The notes: a model not told the origin generated them from the sequence alone. Positions 19,015-29,444 are shown, counted from the first letter of the stretch. The stretch: 64,000 bases of DNA from Chitinophagaceae bacterium (GCA_016703625.1 JADJBP010000001.1:806001-870000); one strand, 5' to 3'. Made by a program: numbers and translations.

Positions 19015-20124
19015 ATGATCATAGGCGTTTTACAGGAACCATCACCCGAAACCAGGGTTTCCTTACTTCCCGAGCATGTAGCAATCCTTAAAAAATGGAA
19101 TGTAGAAGTTTATGTGGAATCCAATGCGGGTAAACATGCTTTTGCAAATGATGATAAATACACTGAAGCCGGGGCGTTAATAAAATCAAGAAATGAGGTG
19201 TTGCAAAACAGTGATTTTATCCTGTCAATAAATGCGCTTCAGCAAGCTGAAACTGCCAACCTGCAATCTAAAATAATTTTAGGCGTTTACCAGCCCTTAT
19301 TCAATGCCGGACTGATGAAAGAACTGGCTGAAAAAGGGTTAACGGTATTCAGTATGGATATGCTGCCACGTACAACCCGTGCACAAAGCATGGACATATT
19401 AAGCAGCCAGGCCAATATTGCCGGTTACAAAGCCGTGTTGTTGGCAGCTAATTTATTCCCGAAATATTTCCCCATGTTCATGACAGCAGCCGGAAGTATT
19501 CCGCCTGCAAAAATGCTGATATTGGGAGCAGGGGTTGCGGGTTTACAGGCCATAGCAACCAGTAAAAGATTGGGTGCAGTTGTTGAAGTGTTTGACACCC
19601 GGCCTGCAGTGAAGGAAGAAGTGATGAGCCTTGGTGCAAAATTCATTGAAGTGGAAGGTGCTGCCGATGCCAGCAAAGCCGGAGGTTATGCGGTAGAGCA
19701 GAGCGAGGATTTTATGAAACGTCAGAAAGCAAAAATCGCAGAGAGTGTTGCCAAGGCAGATATCGTGATCACAACTGCACAAATACCCGGCAAGAAAGCG
19801 CCCGTATTGATCACAACCGAAATGATGGAAGCCATGAAGAACGGTTCGGTCATTATTGACCTGGCCGCTGCAACCGGTGGCAATACAGAGCTTACCAAAA
19901 ATGATGAGACCGTATTTCATAATGGTGTTCGCATTGTAGGCAATTCTGCACTGGCATCCGGCATGCCAAGTGATGCCAGCAAATTATATGGAAAAAATAT
20001 CCTGAATTTTTTACAACTAATGATCAACAAGGAAGGCAATTTCAATTTGAATTTTGAAGATGATTTAGTGAAAGGGACCTGTGTGGTGCATGGTGGAGCC
20101 ATAACCAATGAAAGAGTGCGGTAG
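19015..20124 (+). CDS. NAD(P) transhydrogenase subunit alpha, part 1 (NAD-binding)
   Basis: Proton-translocating transhydrogenase makes NADPH from NADH using the proton motive force. This 369-residue subunit is the soluble NAD(H)-binding domain I. It resembles alanine dehydrogenase: MIIGVLQEPSPETRVSLLPE at the start, the dinucleotide motif GAGVAGLQAIA, then DTRPAVKEEV. It is intact and lacks the membrane part, which is encoded by the next gene, as in the three-gene arrangement known from Rhodospirillum and many Bacteroidetes. A possible -7 element TACATTTG lies at 18991-18998. Confidence 0.93.
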   Translation: MIIGVLQEPSPETRVSLLPEHVAILKKWNVEVYVESNAGKHAFANDDKYTEAGALIKSRNEVLQNSDFILSINALQQAETANLQSKIILGVYQPLFNAGLMKELAEKGLTVFSMDMLPRTTRAQSMDILSSQANIAGYKAVLLAANLFPKYFPMFMTAAGSIPPAKMLILGAGVAGLQAIATSKRLGAVVEVFDTRPAVKEEVMSLGAKFIEVEGAADASKAGGYAVEQSEDFMKRQKAKIAESVAKADIVITTAQIPGKKAPVLITTEMMEAMKNGSVIIDLAAATGGNTELTKNDETVFHNGVRIVGNSALASGMPSDASKLYGKNILNFLQLMINKEGNFNLNFEDDLVKGTCVVHGGAITNERVR

Positions 20125-20166
20125 GAACACGCCTCCCGGCGTGTTCAAATATTTGGGCCTGCCCAA
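20125..20166. promoter_or_regulatory. Two hairpins in the pntAA-pntAB gap
   Basis: GAACACGCC TCCC GGCGTGTTC (20125-20145, 9-bp stem) begins directly after the first pnt stop. TTGGGC CT GCCCAA (20153-20166) follows. Neither has a strong T tract, so they may set mRNA stability or subunit ratio rather than end transcription. Confidence 0.6.
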
Positions 20167-20219
20167 TTATTTTGTGTTGTTCAATTTATTTTGTAAATAT
20201 TATTTAAAAAAAACGGTGA

Positions 20220-20528
20220 ATGGAAAATATCCTCAATTTTATTACAGAAAATCAGCAGATCATCTACATTGTTATCCTGATGGTATTTGTGGGTATTGAA
20301 GTGATCGGCCGTGTGCCCAGTGTGTTGCATACACCATTAATGAGCGGTGCCAATGCCATACATGGTGTGGTGGTGATCGGGGCCATCATCATTATGGGAC
20401 AGGCAGAAGCCAGCAATTACCTGGCACTGGGTCTTGGATTTTTAGCAGTTATCCTGGGCACCCTAAATGTGGTTGGCGGATTTGTGGTAACAGACCGGAT
20501 GCTGGAAATGTTTAAGAAGAAGAAATAA
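20220..20528 (+). CDS. NAD(P) transhydrogenase subunit alpha, part 2 (membrane)
   Basis: A 102-residue membrane subunit with three hydrophobic segments (about 12-30, 45-63, 70-92), the usual length and topology of PntAB. It supplies part of the proton channel of domain II together with PntB. Its stop codon is the first three bases of an octamer array that fills the gap to pntB. Confidence 0.9.
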   Translation: MENILNFITENQQIIYIVILMVFVGIEVIGRVPSVLHTPLMSGANAIHGVVVIGAIIIMGQAEASNYLALGLGFLAVILGTLNVVGGFVVTDRMLEMFKKKK

Positions 20529-20573
20529 CACGGATTAACGTATAAACGGATTAACTAATTAACGTATTAACGA
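20526..20573. repeat. Octamer array between pntAB and pntB, six units
   Basis: TAACACGG, ATTAACGT, ATAAACGG, ATTAACTA, ATTAACGT, ATTAACGA. The array starts on the TAA stop of pntAB and ends 5 bases before the ATG of pntB, so it makes up nearly the whole spacer. Confidence 0.9.
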
Positions 20574-20578
20574 ACCAG

Positions 20579-21991
20579 ATGGAATTAAACATACTTACAG
20601 TTTGCTATCTAATTGCCTCGGTAACTTTTATCCTTGGCCTTAAAATGTTATCGAATCCCGCAAGCGCACGCAAAGGGAATTTACTGGCAGCAGCGGGTAT
20701 GACGATTGCCATTCTTGGAACCATCTTTTTATATGAATCTGATGGAAAGCGTTTGGGAAATTATGTATGGATATTTGGCGGCTTATTGATCGGCGGCATC
20801 ATCGGTACACTGGCTGCCAAAAAAATAAAGATGACGGCCATGCCCGAAATGGTAAGTATGTTCAACGGCATGGGCGGTGCCTGTGCGGCGTTGATCTCCA
20901 TTGTAGAGTTTAATCACCTGTCTCATGAAATGGAAATTTCAGGCATCACAACAGGCCATACCGGTAAAGTACTTATCATCGTATTAGGTCTCATCATCGG
21001 CTCCGTTTCTTTTGCAGGCAGCATGATCGCCTGGGGAAAACTGAACGGCAAGGTGAAGGATTTTAGTTTTACCGGGCAGAATATCCTCAATCTTTTGATA
21101 CTGGCTGTTGCTTTGTCTGCAGGTGCATACCTGGTATACGACCCCACGCAACATTTTTTATTGTATGGCATCCTGGCCCTGGCCCTGGTATATGGTGTAT
21201 TTTTTGTAATGCCCATAGGCGGCGCCGATATGCCCGTTGTAATTTCTTTACTCAACTCTTTTACCGGTGTGGCTGCGGCCTGCGGCGGATTTTTATACGA
21301 TAACAAAGTAATGCTTACGGGTGGAATACTGGTTGGTGCAGCCGGAACCCTGCTCACCATATTGATGTGCAAGGCCATGAACCGTTCTTTACAAAATGTG
21401 TTGATCGGGTCATTTGGTGGCAGTAAAACTGCGGGTGCAGCAGGCAGCACAAGCCAGGGTCTTTATAAAGAAATCAGTTTAGCTGATACGGCCATGCTGA
21501 TGAGTTATGCCAATAAAGTGATGATCGTTCCCGGTTACGGCCTGGCGGTAGCACAGGCACAGCATGTTTGCCATGAACTGGAAAAAATACTGGAAGAAAA
21601 AGGCGTGGAAGTAAAATATGCCATTCACCCTGTAGCCGGACGCATGCCCGGCCACATGAATGTATTGCTGGCTGAATCGGATGTGAGTTATGAAAAATTA
21701 CTCGAAATGGAAAATGCCAATGATGAATTCAAGACCTGCGATGTGGTTTTGATCCTGGGCGCCAATGACGTGGTAAACCCCGCTGCCAAAAATGATCCTG
21801 CTTCTCCTATTTACGGCATGCCCATCCTGGAAGTTGAATTTGCAAAAAATGTGATCGTAAACAAACGCAGCATGAAACCCGGTTATGCCGGTATCGAAAA
21901 TGATCTTTTCTTTCAACCCAAAACAAGCATGCTGTTTGGCGATGCTAAAAAGGTACTGCAGGATATCTGTGCGGAGGTGAAGATGGTTTAG
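20579..21991 (+). CDS. NAD(P) transhydrogenase subunit beta
   Basis: A 470-residue membrane protein with eight or nine hydrophobic segments in residues 1-265 (domain II) and a C-terminal NADP-binding domain III. Domain III markers are VPGYGLAVAQAQH, GRMPGHMNVLLAE and GANDVVNPAAKNDPASPIYG. It is intact and completes the three-gene transhydrogenase. Together with two NADP isocitrate dehydrogenases in the same window, it suggests heavy investment in NADPH supply. Confidence 0.95.
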   Translation: MELNILTVCYLIASVTFILGLKMLSNPASARKGNLLAAAGMTIAILGTIFLYESDGKRLGNYVWIFGGLLIGGIIGTLAAKKIKMTAMPEMVSMFNGMGGACAALISIVEFNHLSHEMEISGITTGHTGKVLIIVLGLIIGSVSFAGSMIAWGKLNGKVKDFSFTGQNILNLLILAVALSAGAYLVYDPTQHFLLYGILALALVYGVFFVMPIGGADMPVVISLLNSFTGVAAACGGFLYDNKVMLTGGILVGAAGTLLTILMCKAMNRSLQNVLIGSFGGSKTAGAAGSTSQGLYKEISLADTAMLMSYANKVMIVPGYGLAVAQAQHVCHELEKILEEKGVEVKYAIHPVAGRMPGHMNVLLAESDVSYEKLLEMENANDEFKTCDVVLILGANDVVNPAAKNDPASPIYGMPILEVEFAKNVIVNKRSMKPGYAGIENDLFFQPKTSMLFGDAKKVLQDICAEVKMV

Positions 21992-22097
21992 GGATCGGAG
22001 TTTTGTATTTGAGGGTTGTTGTTTTTGTTTCCCGGCATTTGTATTTCTGTGTTTTGCCCGGGGTTCTCTATGTCGGGAGCTGCGAAGTAAATTGCTT

Positions 22098-22697
22098 TCA
22101 ATTTACCTCTCCCTGCTTCTCAATAATAAACTGCATAATTGTTTCCAGCTCTACACCTGCCCTTTGCATGGCATCCATAATTTCATCCCTGTTCACAGCG
22201 GCAGCAAAAGCTTTTTCTTTAAAACGTTTTTTAATACCTTTTAATTCCATGCCGGAATATCCTTCGGGCCGCATCAGGCTGTAGGCATGTGTTAGTCCGC
22301 TCAGCTCATCAAAGGCAAACAGCATTTTGTCCATGTTGGTTTCAGGCTCCACGCCAAAATGGTTGGGCCCATGGCTGGCTATAGCCCTGATGATCTCCGG
22401 GTCAATATTGCGGTTCTCCAGTTCTTCAATGATCTTTTTGCAATGCTGGTCTGGCCATTGGTCCCAATCGGCATCATGCAGTAAACCTGCCAGCTCCCAG
22501 CGCCACTGGCCGGCTTCATCCAGGCCTTCTTTTTCGGCTGCCCAGCATTTCATCAAATGCGCAACCTGTTTCATGTGCAGTTTCAGCCTTTCATTTTTTA
22601 CCCAGTCATGGAACAATTGATTTGCTGCTTCCCGGGTTAATACATTGCCTGCATTTGCAGGATCGCCAAATACGGATCGGTTTAATAATAAAGACAT
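22098..22697 (-). CDS. HD-domain hydrolase
   Basis: A 199-residue protein with the HD metal-binding pattern: HMKQVAHLMKCWA early, LAGLLHDADWD in the middle, then the Asp-rich DKMLFAFDELSGL region. Relatives are annotated as HDIG-type phosphohydrolases acting on nucleotides, but the substrate is unknown. It is intact and isolated on the minus strand between pntB and rsmF. Confidence 0.75.
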   Translation of the reverse strand: MSLLLNRSVFGDPANAGNVLTREAANQLFHDWVKNERLKLHMKQVAHLMKCWAAEKEGLDEAGQWRWELAGLLHDADWDQWPDQHCKKIIEELENRNIDPEIIRAIASHGPNHFGVEPETNMDKMLFAFDELSGLTHAYSLMRPEGYSGMELKGIKKRFKEKAFAAAVNRDEIMDAMQRAGVELETIMQFIIEKQGEVN

Positions 22698-22767
22698 AAG
22701 GGTTATTTAATTAAGTGTAAACGAAAATAAAAATTATCAGCTAACTTCATCCGTTAAAATAAAAAAG

Positions 22768-24177
22768 TTGAATAGCCTTCCACCGGAATTGATCCAATCG
22801 TTGCGTAATATAGAAAGTTTTAATGAAGAAACTTTTAAAGCAGTGCATGAATCAGGAGCACAAATAACTTCAGTAAGACTTAGCTTGAATAAAAAAGCCG
22901 ACAATCGGGCAATCGGCAATCTGCAATCTGCAATGTTCAATTAGAAAAAGTTCCCTGGAATTCAACGGTTACTATCTTCCAGAGCGCCCTTCCTTTACCC
23001 TCGATCCGCTCTTTCATGCAGGGGCCTATTACGTACAGGAAGCCAGCAGCATGTTTTTGGAAGAAGCCTTAAAACAAACAGTTGACCTGGCAAAACCATT
23101 AAAAGTGCTGGACCTCTGTGCAGCACCGGGTGGAAAATCTACTTTGATACAGTCCATCATCAGCGCAGCAAGTTTACTGGTAAGTAATGAAGTTATAAAA
23201 ACGCGGGTTCATATCCTTGCCGAGAATATAACCAAATGGGGAGCAGCCAATGTGATCGTTACCAACAACGACCCATCGGATTTTCAACGGTTGCCGGGTT
23301 ATTTTGATGTGATCGTGGTGGATGCGCCCTGCAGCGGCAGTGGATTGTTTAGAAAAGATCCGGCAGCTATTGATGAGTGGAGCGAAAATAATGTTTTGCA
23401 TTGTGCACAAAGACAACAGCGGATCCTGGAGCATGTCATTCCCGCATTAAAAGACGGGGGCATTTTGATCTATTCTACCTGTTCTTATTCGAAGGAAGAG
23501 GATGAGGCAATTGTTGATTGGATGGTAGAACAGTTGGCAGTAAACAGTTTGCAGTTGGCAGTACATGATGATTGGGGCATTGTTGAAACGGTTTCTGAAA
23601 AAGAAAAAGCTTACGGTTATCGTTTTTACCCGGATAAAGTTAAAGGAGAAGGTTTTTTTATTGCAGCTTTTAAAAAGCAGCTTCCGGTAACGGAATAAAT
23701 AATGAAACCATCCCGTCCAGGGCAGGACAAAGATCAAAAAAGAAGACAGCAGTTTTTACAGCAAAAGAAATTGAAATACTAAAGTCTTATATAATTCATG
23801 CTGATGATTTTTTCTTCATCAAACAAAATGAAGAAGTGATAGCCATGCCTTTGCATCTGGAAAATGAGCTCCCTGTTATACAATCTGCATTATACCTAAA
23901 AAAGGCCGGTGTAAAAATGGGTACATTGATCCGCAATGAATTAATACCGGATCATGAACTGGCGGTGAGTAATATCATTAGCGATTCCATCCCGCGCCTG
24001 GATATTGAAAAGGAAACGGCCCTGCAATACCTGCGGCGTGAAGAAATTACAACAACACCCGGAAAAAAGGGATGGATATTACTGACACACATGCAATTAC
24101 CGATGGGCTGGATACAAGTTATTACCAACCGCATCAATAATTATTATCCTGCATCGTGGCGTATTCTTAACAAATGA
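22768..24177 (+). CDS. rRNA (cytosine-5) methyltransferase, RsmF/NOL1-NOP2-Sun family (three frame breaks)
   Basis: About 470 residues across several frames; methylates cytosine in rRNA. TTG 22768 opens LNSLPPELIQSLRNIESF, the family start. The SAM motif is DLCAAPGGKST, the PC catalytic motif DAPCSGSGLFRKDP, and the second Cys is in STCSYSKEEDE. The C-terminal RsmF domain is clear (LRREEIT, KGWILLTHMQLPMGWIQV, NRINNYYPASWRIL). One-base losses at about 22936, 22965 and 23680 restore continuity. Two heptamer arrays lie inside the gene (22900-22942 and 23529-23563); the second is read in frame as EQLAVNSLQLAV. Confidence 0.82.
22900..22942. repeat. Heptamer array inside rsmF (GCAATC type)
   Basis: Units GACAATC, GGGCAATC (8), GGCAATC, TGCAATC, TGCAATG, TTCAATT. 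The N-terminal RNA-binding region of rsmF is interrupted here. The core AATC matches the intergenic array at 12814-12848. Confidence 0.75.
23529..23563. repeat. Heptamer array inside rsmF (GCAGTT type)
   Basis: Five units, AACAGTT, GGCAGTA, AACAGTT, TGCAGTT and GGCAGTA, translated in frame as part of a repetitive QLAVNSLQLAV peptide between the catalytic domain and the C-terminal domain. Confidence 0.8.
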
Positions 24178-24230
24178 ACACAATGTTAACCAACTAATTT
24201 ACGTTTCTTTGTAATGAAAACTTATCCAAT

Positions 24231-25223
24231 ATGAAAAAATACCTGTTACTCTTCTTATGTATACCTTTCTTATCTTTTGCACAGGAAAAATCACTGCTGG
24301 TTGAAAGTAATTCTACGGGGCTGTATGTAAATCATAAGGTTGCACCTAAGGAAAATTACTACAGTATCGGCAGGATCTATAACGTCAGTCCCAGGGATAT
24401 TGCCCCATTTAATAACCTGCAGCTGGAAAATGGATTAAATCTTGGCCAGCAATTAAAGATACCATTGAACAGCAGTAATTTTTTTCAAAGCGGACAGGCA
24501 GAACCGGATGAAACATTTGTGCCGGTGTATTACAAAGTAAAAAATAAAGAAGGACTGTACCGTGTTGCACTGAATCATAATAATCTTCCGCTTGAAAAGT
24601 TGAAGCAATGGAATAATATTAAAGGGGATGCCGTTAAAAACGGCACTACTCTTATTGTTGGTTATCTTAAAGTGAAAAAGGATCAATCGGTGTTGGCTAA
24701 AAACGGGATCGGGACATCTATACATGGGCAGGACCTGGCAAAAACTGAAATAAAAAAGGCTGATGAACCAAAGCCTGAAAAAAAACAACCGGCAACAGAA
24801 GTAACAACTCCTGCAGGGAACGGCCAGGCGGCGCCCATAGCAAAAAGTGCTGATACAGAAAAAAAGGCCATAGAAAGATCGAAAGCTGAAGTGAATGGCA
24901 ATGGGGGCATTTTTAAACCCCTTTATGATATGCAGGTGAGAAACAATGAAACAGTGGAGAACGAAGGCAAAGCAGGCATTTTTAAAAGCACGAGCGGCTG
25001 GGCCGATCAAAAATATTATTGCCTGTACAACAATGCATCGCAGGGCAGTATCATAAAAATAACAAACCCGGCCAATGGCAAATTTGTTTTTGCAAAAGTG
25101 CTTGACCTTATACCCGATATTAAAAAGAATGAAGGATTACTGGTTTGTATGAGCAGTGCTGCAGCCGGTGCACTTGGGGTTTCTGATATGAATTTTAATT
25201 GTTTGATCGCTTATGCCAAATAA
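24231..25223 (+). CDS. Secreted LysM-domain protein with possible RlpA-like C-terminus
   Basis: A 330-residue product with a signal peptide (residues 1-17, FLSFAQ) and a LysM repeat at about 33-78 (KENYYSIGRIYNVSPRDIAPFN). A second, weaker one lies at about 98-145 (KEGLYRVALNHNN). A Lys/Pro/Glu-rich linker and a C-terminal stretch SIIKITNPANGKFVFAKVLD follow. That stretch resembles the RlpA double-psi barrel of peptidoglycan-active proteins; this is inference. It should bind the cell wall in the periplasm. It is intact. Confidence 0.75.
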   Translation: MKKYLLLFLCIPFLSFAQEKSLLVESNSTGLYVNHKVAPKENYYSIGRIYNVSPRDIAPFNNLQLENGLNLGQQLKIPLNSSNFFQSGQAEPDETFVPVYYKVKNKEGLYRVALNHNNLPLEKLKQWNNIKGDAVKNGTTLIVGYLKVKKDQSVLAKNGIGTSIHGQDLAKTEIKKADEPKPEKKQPATEVTTPAGNGQAAPIAKSADTEKKAIERSKAEVNGNGGIFKPLYDMQVRNNETVENEGKAGIFKSTSGWADQKYYCLYNNASQGSIIKITNPANGKFVFAKVLDLIPDIKKNEGLLVCMSSAAAGALGVSDMNFNCLIAYAK

Positions 25224-25303
25224 AAACCGAGTTGACTGTTTAGCAGGATAACTGCCTGGTAAAACAAAAATCCTGCGGAATCCTTTTTCCGGAATTTTAC
25301 CGG

Positions 25304-26285
25304 TTATTCAAAACGGTAACCTCTTAAAAAATCAGCAACGGGCATACGTTTTTTTCCTTCGGGCTGTAATTCAAGAATGGAAATAAATCCATTGCTGCAG
25401 GCGAAATGTAAATATGTTTTGTGATCGGTCTCAAAATTGCCGGGATCGATACCGGGCACACTGTTAATCTTTTCTGCTTTGAATATTTTTATTTTTTTTC
25501 CGTTCAATATCGTGAAGGCAGCTGGATAGGGCGCCAGGCCACGGACCAGGTTATATACTTCATCAACCGGTTTGCTCCAGTCAATTTTGCAGGTTTCGGT
25601 AAAGATTTTGGGTGCATGCTTCAACAGTCGTGAGTCGTGAGTCGTGAGTTGTGGGTGGCGGGTCTGATGAATCTGGATTCAGGTTTGAAGATTGTGGTGT
25701 TTCATGTAAACTTCCATCAGCCAAAGCTTTTACTGTTTTAACTAAAAGCTGTGCACCAATTATTTTCATTTTATCATGCACTTCTCCGGCATTTTCATCT
25801 TCACCGATCGGAAATCTTTCCTGCATTAAAATATCACCGGTATCAATTTCATGTTTCAGTTTAAAGGTGGTTACCCCGGTTTCTTTTTCTCCGTTGATAA
25901 CGGCCCAGTTGATGGGTGCAGCACCGCGGTATTGTGGTAACAGGCTGCCATGCAGGTTAACAGATCCCATGGGGGGCATATTCCAGACCACTTCAGGCAG
26001 CATCCGAAATGCAACTACAACCTGCAGGTCGGCCTGTAATGATTGTAATTCCTGTAAAAAAACAGGGTTCTTTAATTTTTCGGGCTGAAGCACCCGGAGA
26101 TGATTTTCAAGAGCATATTTTTTAACGGCGCTTTGCTGTAACTGTAAGCCACGCCCTGCAGGTTTATCCGGTGCAGTTATTACACCCACTATCCGGCAAC
26201 CGGCTTTTACCAGTGCATCCAGCGATTCAACGGCAAATTCGGGGGTACCCATAAAAACGATCCGCAGTGTTTGAAAATCTTTCAT
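25304..26285 (-). CDS. Methionyl-tRNA formyltransferase with an internal heptamer array (frame change near 25626)
   Basis: Formylates initiator Met-tRNA. The N-terminal domain shows VFMGTPEFAVESLDAL, PAGRG and the catalytic NLHGSLLPQYRGAAPINWA. After ADGSLHETPQ it reads a repetitive SSDPPPTTHDSRLTTVE peptide from a heptamer array. Enzyme sequence then resumes in another frame (KHAPKIFTETCKIDW) and ends with the C-terminal tRNA-binding domain. The frame change is +1, what one extra heptamer would cause (7 leaves remainder 1 on division by 3), so unit number rather than a sequencing error may be responsible. Confidence 0.85.
25625..25694. repeat. Heptamer array inside fmt
   Basis: On the plus strand: CAGTC, GTGAGTC, GTGAGTC, GTGAGTT, GTGGGTG, GCGGGTC, a 9-base unit, TGGATTC, AGGTTTG, AAGATTG. 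The first units are identical to the intergenic array after the DinB gene, and unit likeness fades with distance. It lies between the formyltransferase and C-terminal domains of fmt. Confidence 0.85.
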
Positions 26286-26407
26286 TGCTGCGAAGTTAAT
26301 TAATTCATATAAAGGAACAGGTATTGTCCGATAACGGGTTCTTCTGGCAAGGAATCGTATGCAGGTTAGCGTGCTTTCATTTTAACTCAATAAATCTTAT
26401 TCATACA

Positions 26408-27797
26408 TCAGTTGATCCGTGCAAAAGCCTTATTGTCTAACCATAATACCCGTAATCCTTTAATACAGGAGAAATGTGCATTGTAGGTTCTGGGCTTACC
26501 TTCAATGTCGGAAAAACTTACCTGCCAGTTGCCATTCATTGAAAATTTTCCGGTTGATTTCCTGCTTTGAAATTTAATATTCCCAACCTGTCCGCTGGCA
26601 ACACCCAGGTCCCAATGGTATGTATTACCCGGACCTATTTTAAAATTTTCTACAGAAGCATGGGTATCCATTCCTGCATCAAAACCGGTATAAGCATTTA
26701 CATACTGAATGGCTCCCGAAAAATCACTGGTCCATTTTCCCCCGAGATCGGAGGCAGCGATTGCGAATTTGTTATAGTTTGCCATTTTTTCCATTTTTCC
26801 CAACCTGAAGAAGTTTGATGATAAGCGCCAAATTCCTGTTCGAACAAATTTTTATCCGGCGTAATGAATTCTAAATATTTCCCGCTGCCGTTTGAATAAT
26901 TCATTTTAAACAATACAACATGAACAGATTTGCCGGTTATTTTTCCACCATATCTGCTTCAGCAAATTCAATGGTTTGCCAACCAGTTATTGGCTTACAT
27001 TCAAAATTGGCGGCTGAGCTGTACCGTGGTGCTACCAGTATGTTCCAGGCATTTTTTAAACCATCCATAACCACGGAATTGTAAGCATCTGCATTTCTGT
27101 TCGGGTAATGTATCAGTACTTTAATATTTCCTTTGGTAACCTGCACCCAACCGGCCTGTTCGGTGGCTACCCAACCATCATCAAAATTGGTAGTGGTAAA
27201 AGCAAACTTGCTGTTTCCTGCTGGCTGGCTGGTATTTGGTGCGGTTTGTTGTTTAACCGGATCTTCCATTAATGGTCTTTTCATTTCCACGGATTCTAAA
27301 AGTTGCTGAATAGCTGTGGTATAATCACCACTATTGGTAACTGTTACAATGCTTACTGTTTTGTTATAGCCGCTCATGGTGACCAGCATAACACTTGATG
27401 TGCCATTATTAAACGTAAAGGATGCCAGCCCGCTTTTCATCTGCCAGCCCGTAGCGCCCTGTCCACCGGACCCTGTGGGGGAGCTTTCTTCCGTTGTTGG
27501 CTCCGTTACCTGTGGTGCTTCAGTAACATGGTATTGTTTGGCTACCAGGTTCTGCCATTCACTTTCAAAATCCTGTTGAATGTTGCCTTTACTGGCTGTA
27601 CTCAACATGATGAAGACCTGGCAATAACTTTTTGTTTGTTCATTGGTGCTGGTATAGCTGGTATACGTGTTTGCCTTCACTTCTTTTTTCCATCCACCTC
27701 CCGGCGGCGGAGCATAAATAACAAGGTCGTATATTTCTTTTTGGCCAAACGCTGTACAAGCCAGTATAGTGAAAATAGTGGTAATATATGTTTTCAT
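26408..27797 (-). CDS. Exported protein of unknown function, cluster member A (two frame breaks)
   Basis: About 463 residues; not recognised. It has a signal peptide (residues 1-18, CTAFGQ) and a Thr/Ser-rich middle with short linkers (TEPTTEESSPTGSGGQG). The C-terminal part reads TSDFSGAIQYVNAYTGFD and FQSRKSTGKFSMNGNWQVSF, a beta-rich ending. The pieces join if one A is added at about 26941-26946 (rc GAAAAATAACC) and another at about 26783-26790. It is the last of four consecutive minus-strand genes for exported proteins and starts 9 bases after cluster member B. Confidence 0.65.
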
Positions 27798-27806
27798 ATT
27801 GCTGGG

Positions 27807-29419
27807 TTAATCTTTGCTGATCGTAATATTGCTGATATACATTTTATCAGGTTCGGCTGTATTGCCCGATACAAAAAATGACATGGCATTGAACAGCAGT
27901 GCTGCAGGAATTGCTTTTTCGTATTCTGCGATTTTAATTTTATCAATAAATACCAGCAGCATTTCTTCTTTCTTTTTTATGGTTACTGTAATACGGTTAT
28001 TTTTTTTGTTGTTGGAAAAACCGGTGGCAACAAACCATTTGGTACCGTTGGCATAACCCGGCGGTGCCGGGAATTTTGTTTCGAGGGTTGCCTCCCCGTC
28101 TTTACCATCGTAACCCGGGCGTAGTTTCAGTTTTAAAAATGATTCTGCATTGCCTGGAGATGTTTCCTTTGACAATTGAAAGGTGAGTCCTTTTGCTCCC
28201 CAGGTAAAATTTTGGGCAGCAACCAGGTCGTATGACAATGTAAAATTTTGGGGCAATGGTTTTTTAAGCTGGCCGGGAGTCAGTATATAATCGCTCATAA
28301 CGGCCCAGTTGCCTGCCAAACCATCAAGGTTGGTAATAATACTGGTACTACCATCTGCACCCAACGTGGTTTTCCAGCCAATTGGTTTTTTGCCGATGCC
28401 TGTGGTAGAAAAATCTTCAAAGAAATGAATGTTTTTATCAGCCATATTTTTTTTACTGGTTTCCGATGACTGGGTAACAACTACGGCCTCTTTGCTGTAA
28501 GGTGAACGAAGCGGTTTATATGTCGTGCCTTTTACTTTCTCCGGATCAAAGAAAAAATTATACACGTAATCAAAATTAAAATTGTTGATGATGGATTCAT
28601 GCAGGTGTTTTTCAACGGCATCGTTGGGGCTCCACCACCAGCTAACCAGGATCCATTGCGGTTTATCTTTTTTACATAGTTCAGCCATCACCGGGTCAAC
28701 TTTGTAAACAGGCACCCTGCCAGAAGTTGACTCGGGATCATTTAGGGTTCCATTGCTGAACACATCTCCAAATTCCAGGTCATACAGGGAAGGTTGCCTG
28801 CTGGTCAATGCAATTTCACCCAGGCGGCTCCTGTATCTTTCCCGGGCCTTTTTTAAACCGGTGTTGAAACGTTCAGTTTTTTCATCCAGGTATTTCATGA
28901 AATAGGTGATGCTCTTTTGGTTGCCCTGCTGGCAGATTCATAAGAGGGCATGGTAAAATAGTATTGCGTGGCATTGCTGATATCCCTGATCGGCCAACCC
29001 GGAACCTGGTTGGCAATTACATTCCAGAAAGCGCCCAGGTTATTTTCAGGTACCAGTTTATGGCTGTTGTTGTATTTCAGGAAAACATAAATTTTTGCAT
29101 AAGCGCCATAACTCTGTGGCAACGAAGCCGTATGTTGATTATATAAACCCAGCTTTTCTGAAACTGTTTTTTTTACATCGCCTAAACCTCCTTTTGGAAT
29201 ATAGCTGGCCTGTATCCAGTTGGCAAAAGAATCGCAGATGGAGACCTGGTTTGCTGAGTACAGTTTGTCATCAACCTTCATCCCGGTTTTAACACCTTTG
29301 AAATTGTATACTTTCATCCAGCCGATCACACTGTCTTCAATTGATTGTTTGGAGACACCTTGTGCAAATAAAACTGACACCGGGAAAAAAACACAGCAGA
29401 CCAGGATTATATTTTTCAT
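27807..29419 (-). CDS. Exported protein with lectin-like C-terminus, cluster member B (frame broken near 28903)
   Basis: About 537 residues. Signal peptide at 1-20 (SVLFAQ). The N-terminal half is unrecognised. From about residue 330, after KNIHFFEDFSTTGIGKKPIG, the sequence resembles the concanavalin-A/LamG-like domain found in several Bacteroidetes OmpA-type proteins (WAVMSDY, LSYDLVAAQNFTW, KIKIAEYEKAIP). This likeness is judged by eye. Two frames join by one indel near 28900-28910 (TYFMKYLDEKTERFN). The function is likely at the cell surface or in the periplasm. Confidence 0.62.
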
Positions 29420-29444
29420 TGTTGATGGATTGGTTTATATATTT

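Noticed and set aside
22003..22284. Plus-strand gene after pntB
   Set aside because: It mostly overlaps the intact HD-domain gene on the other strand and has no protein-like features.
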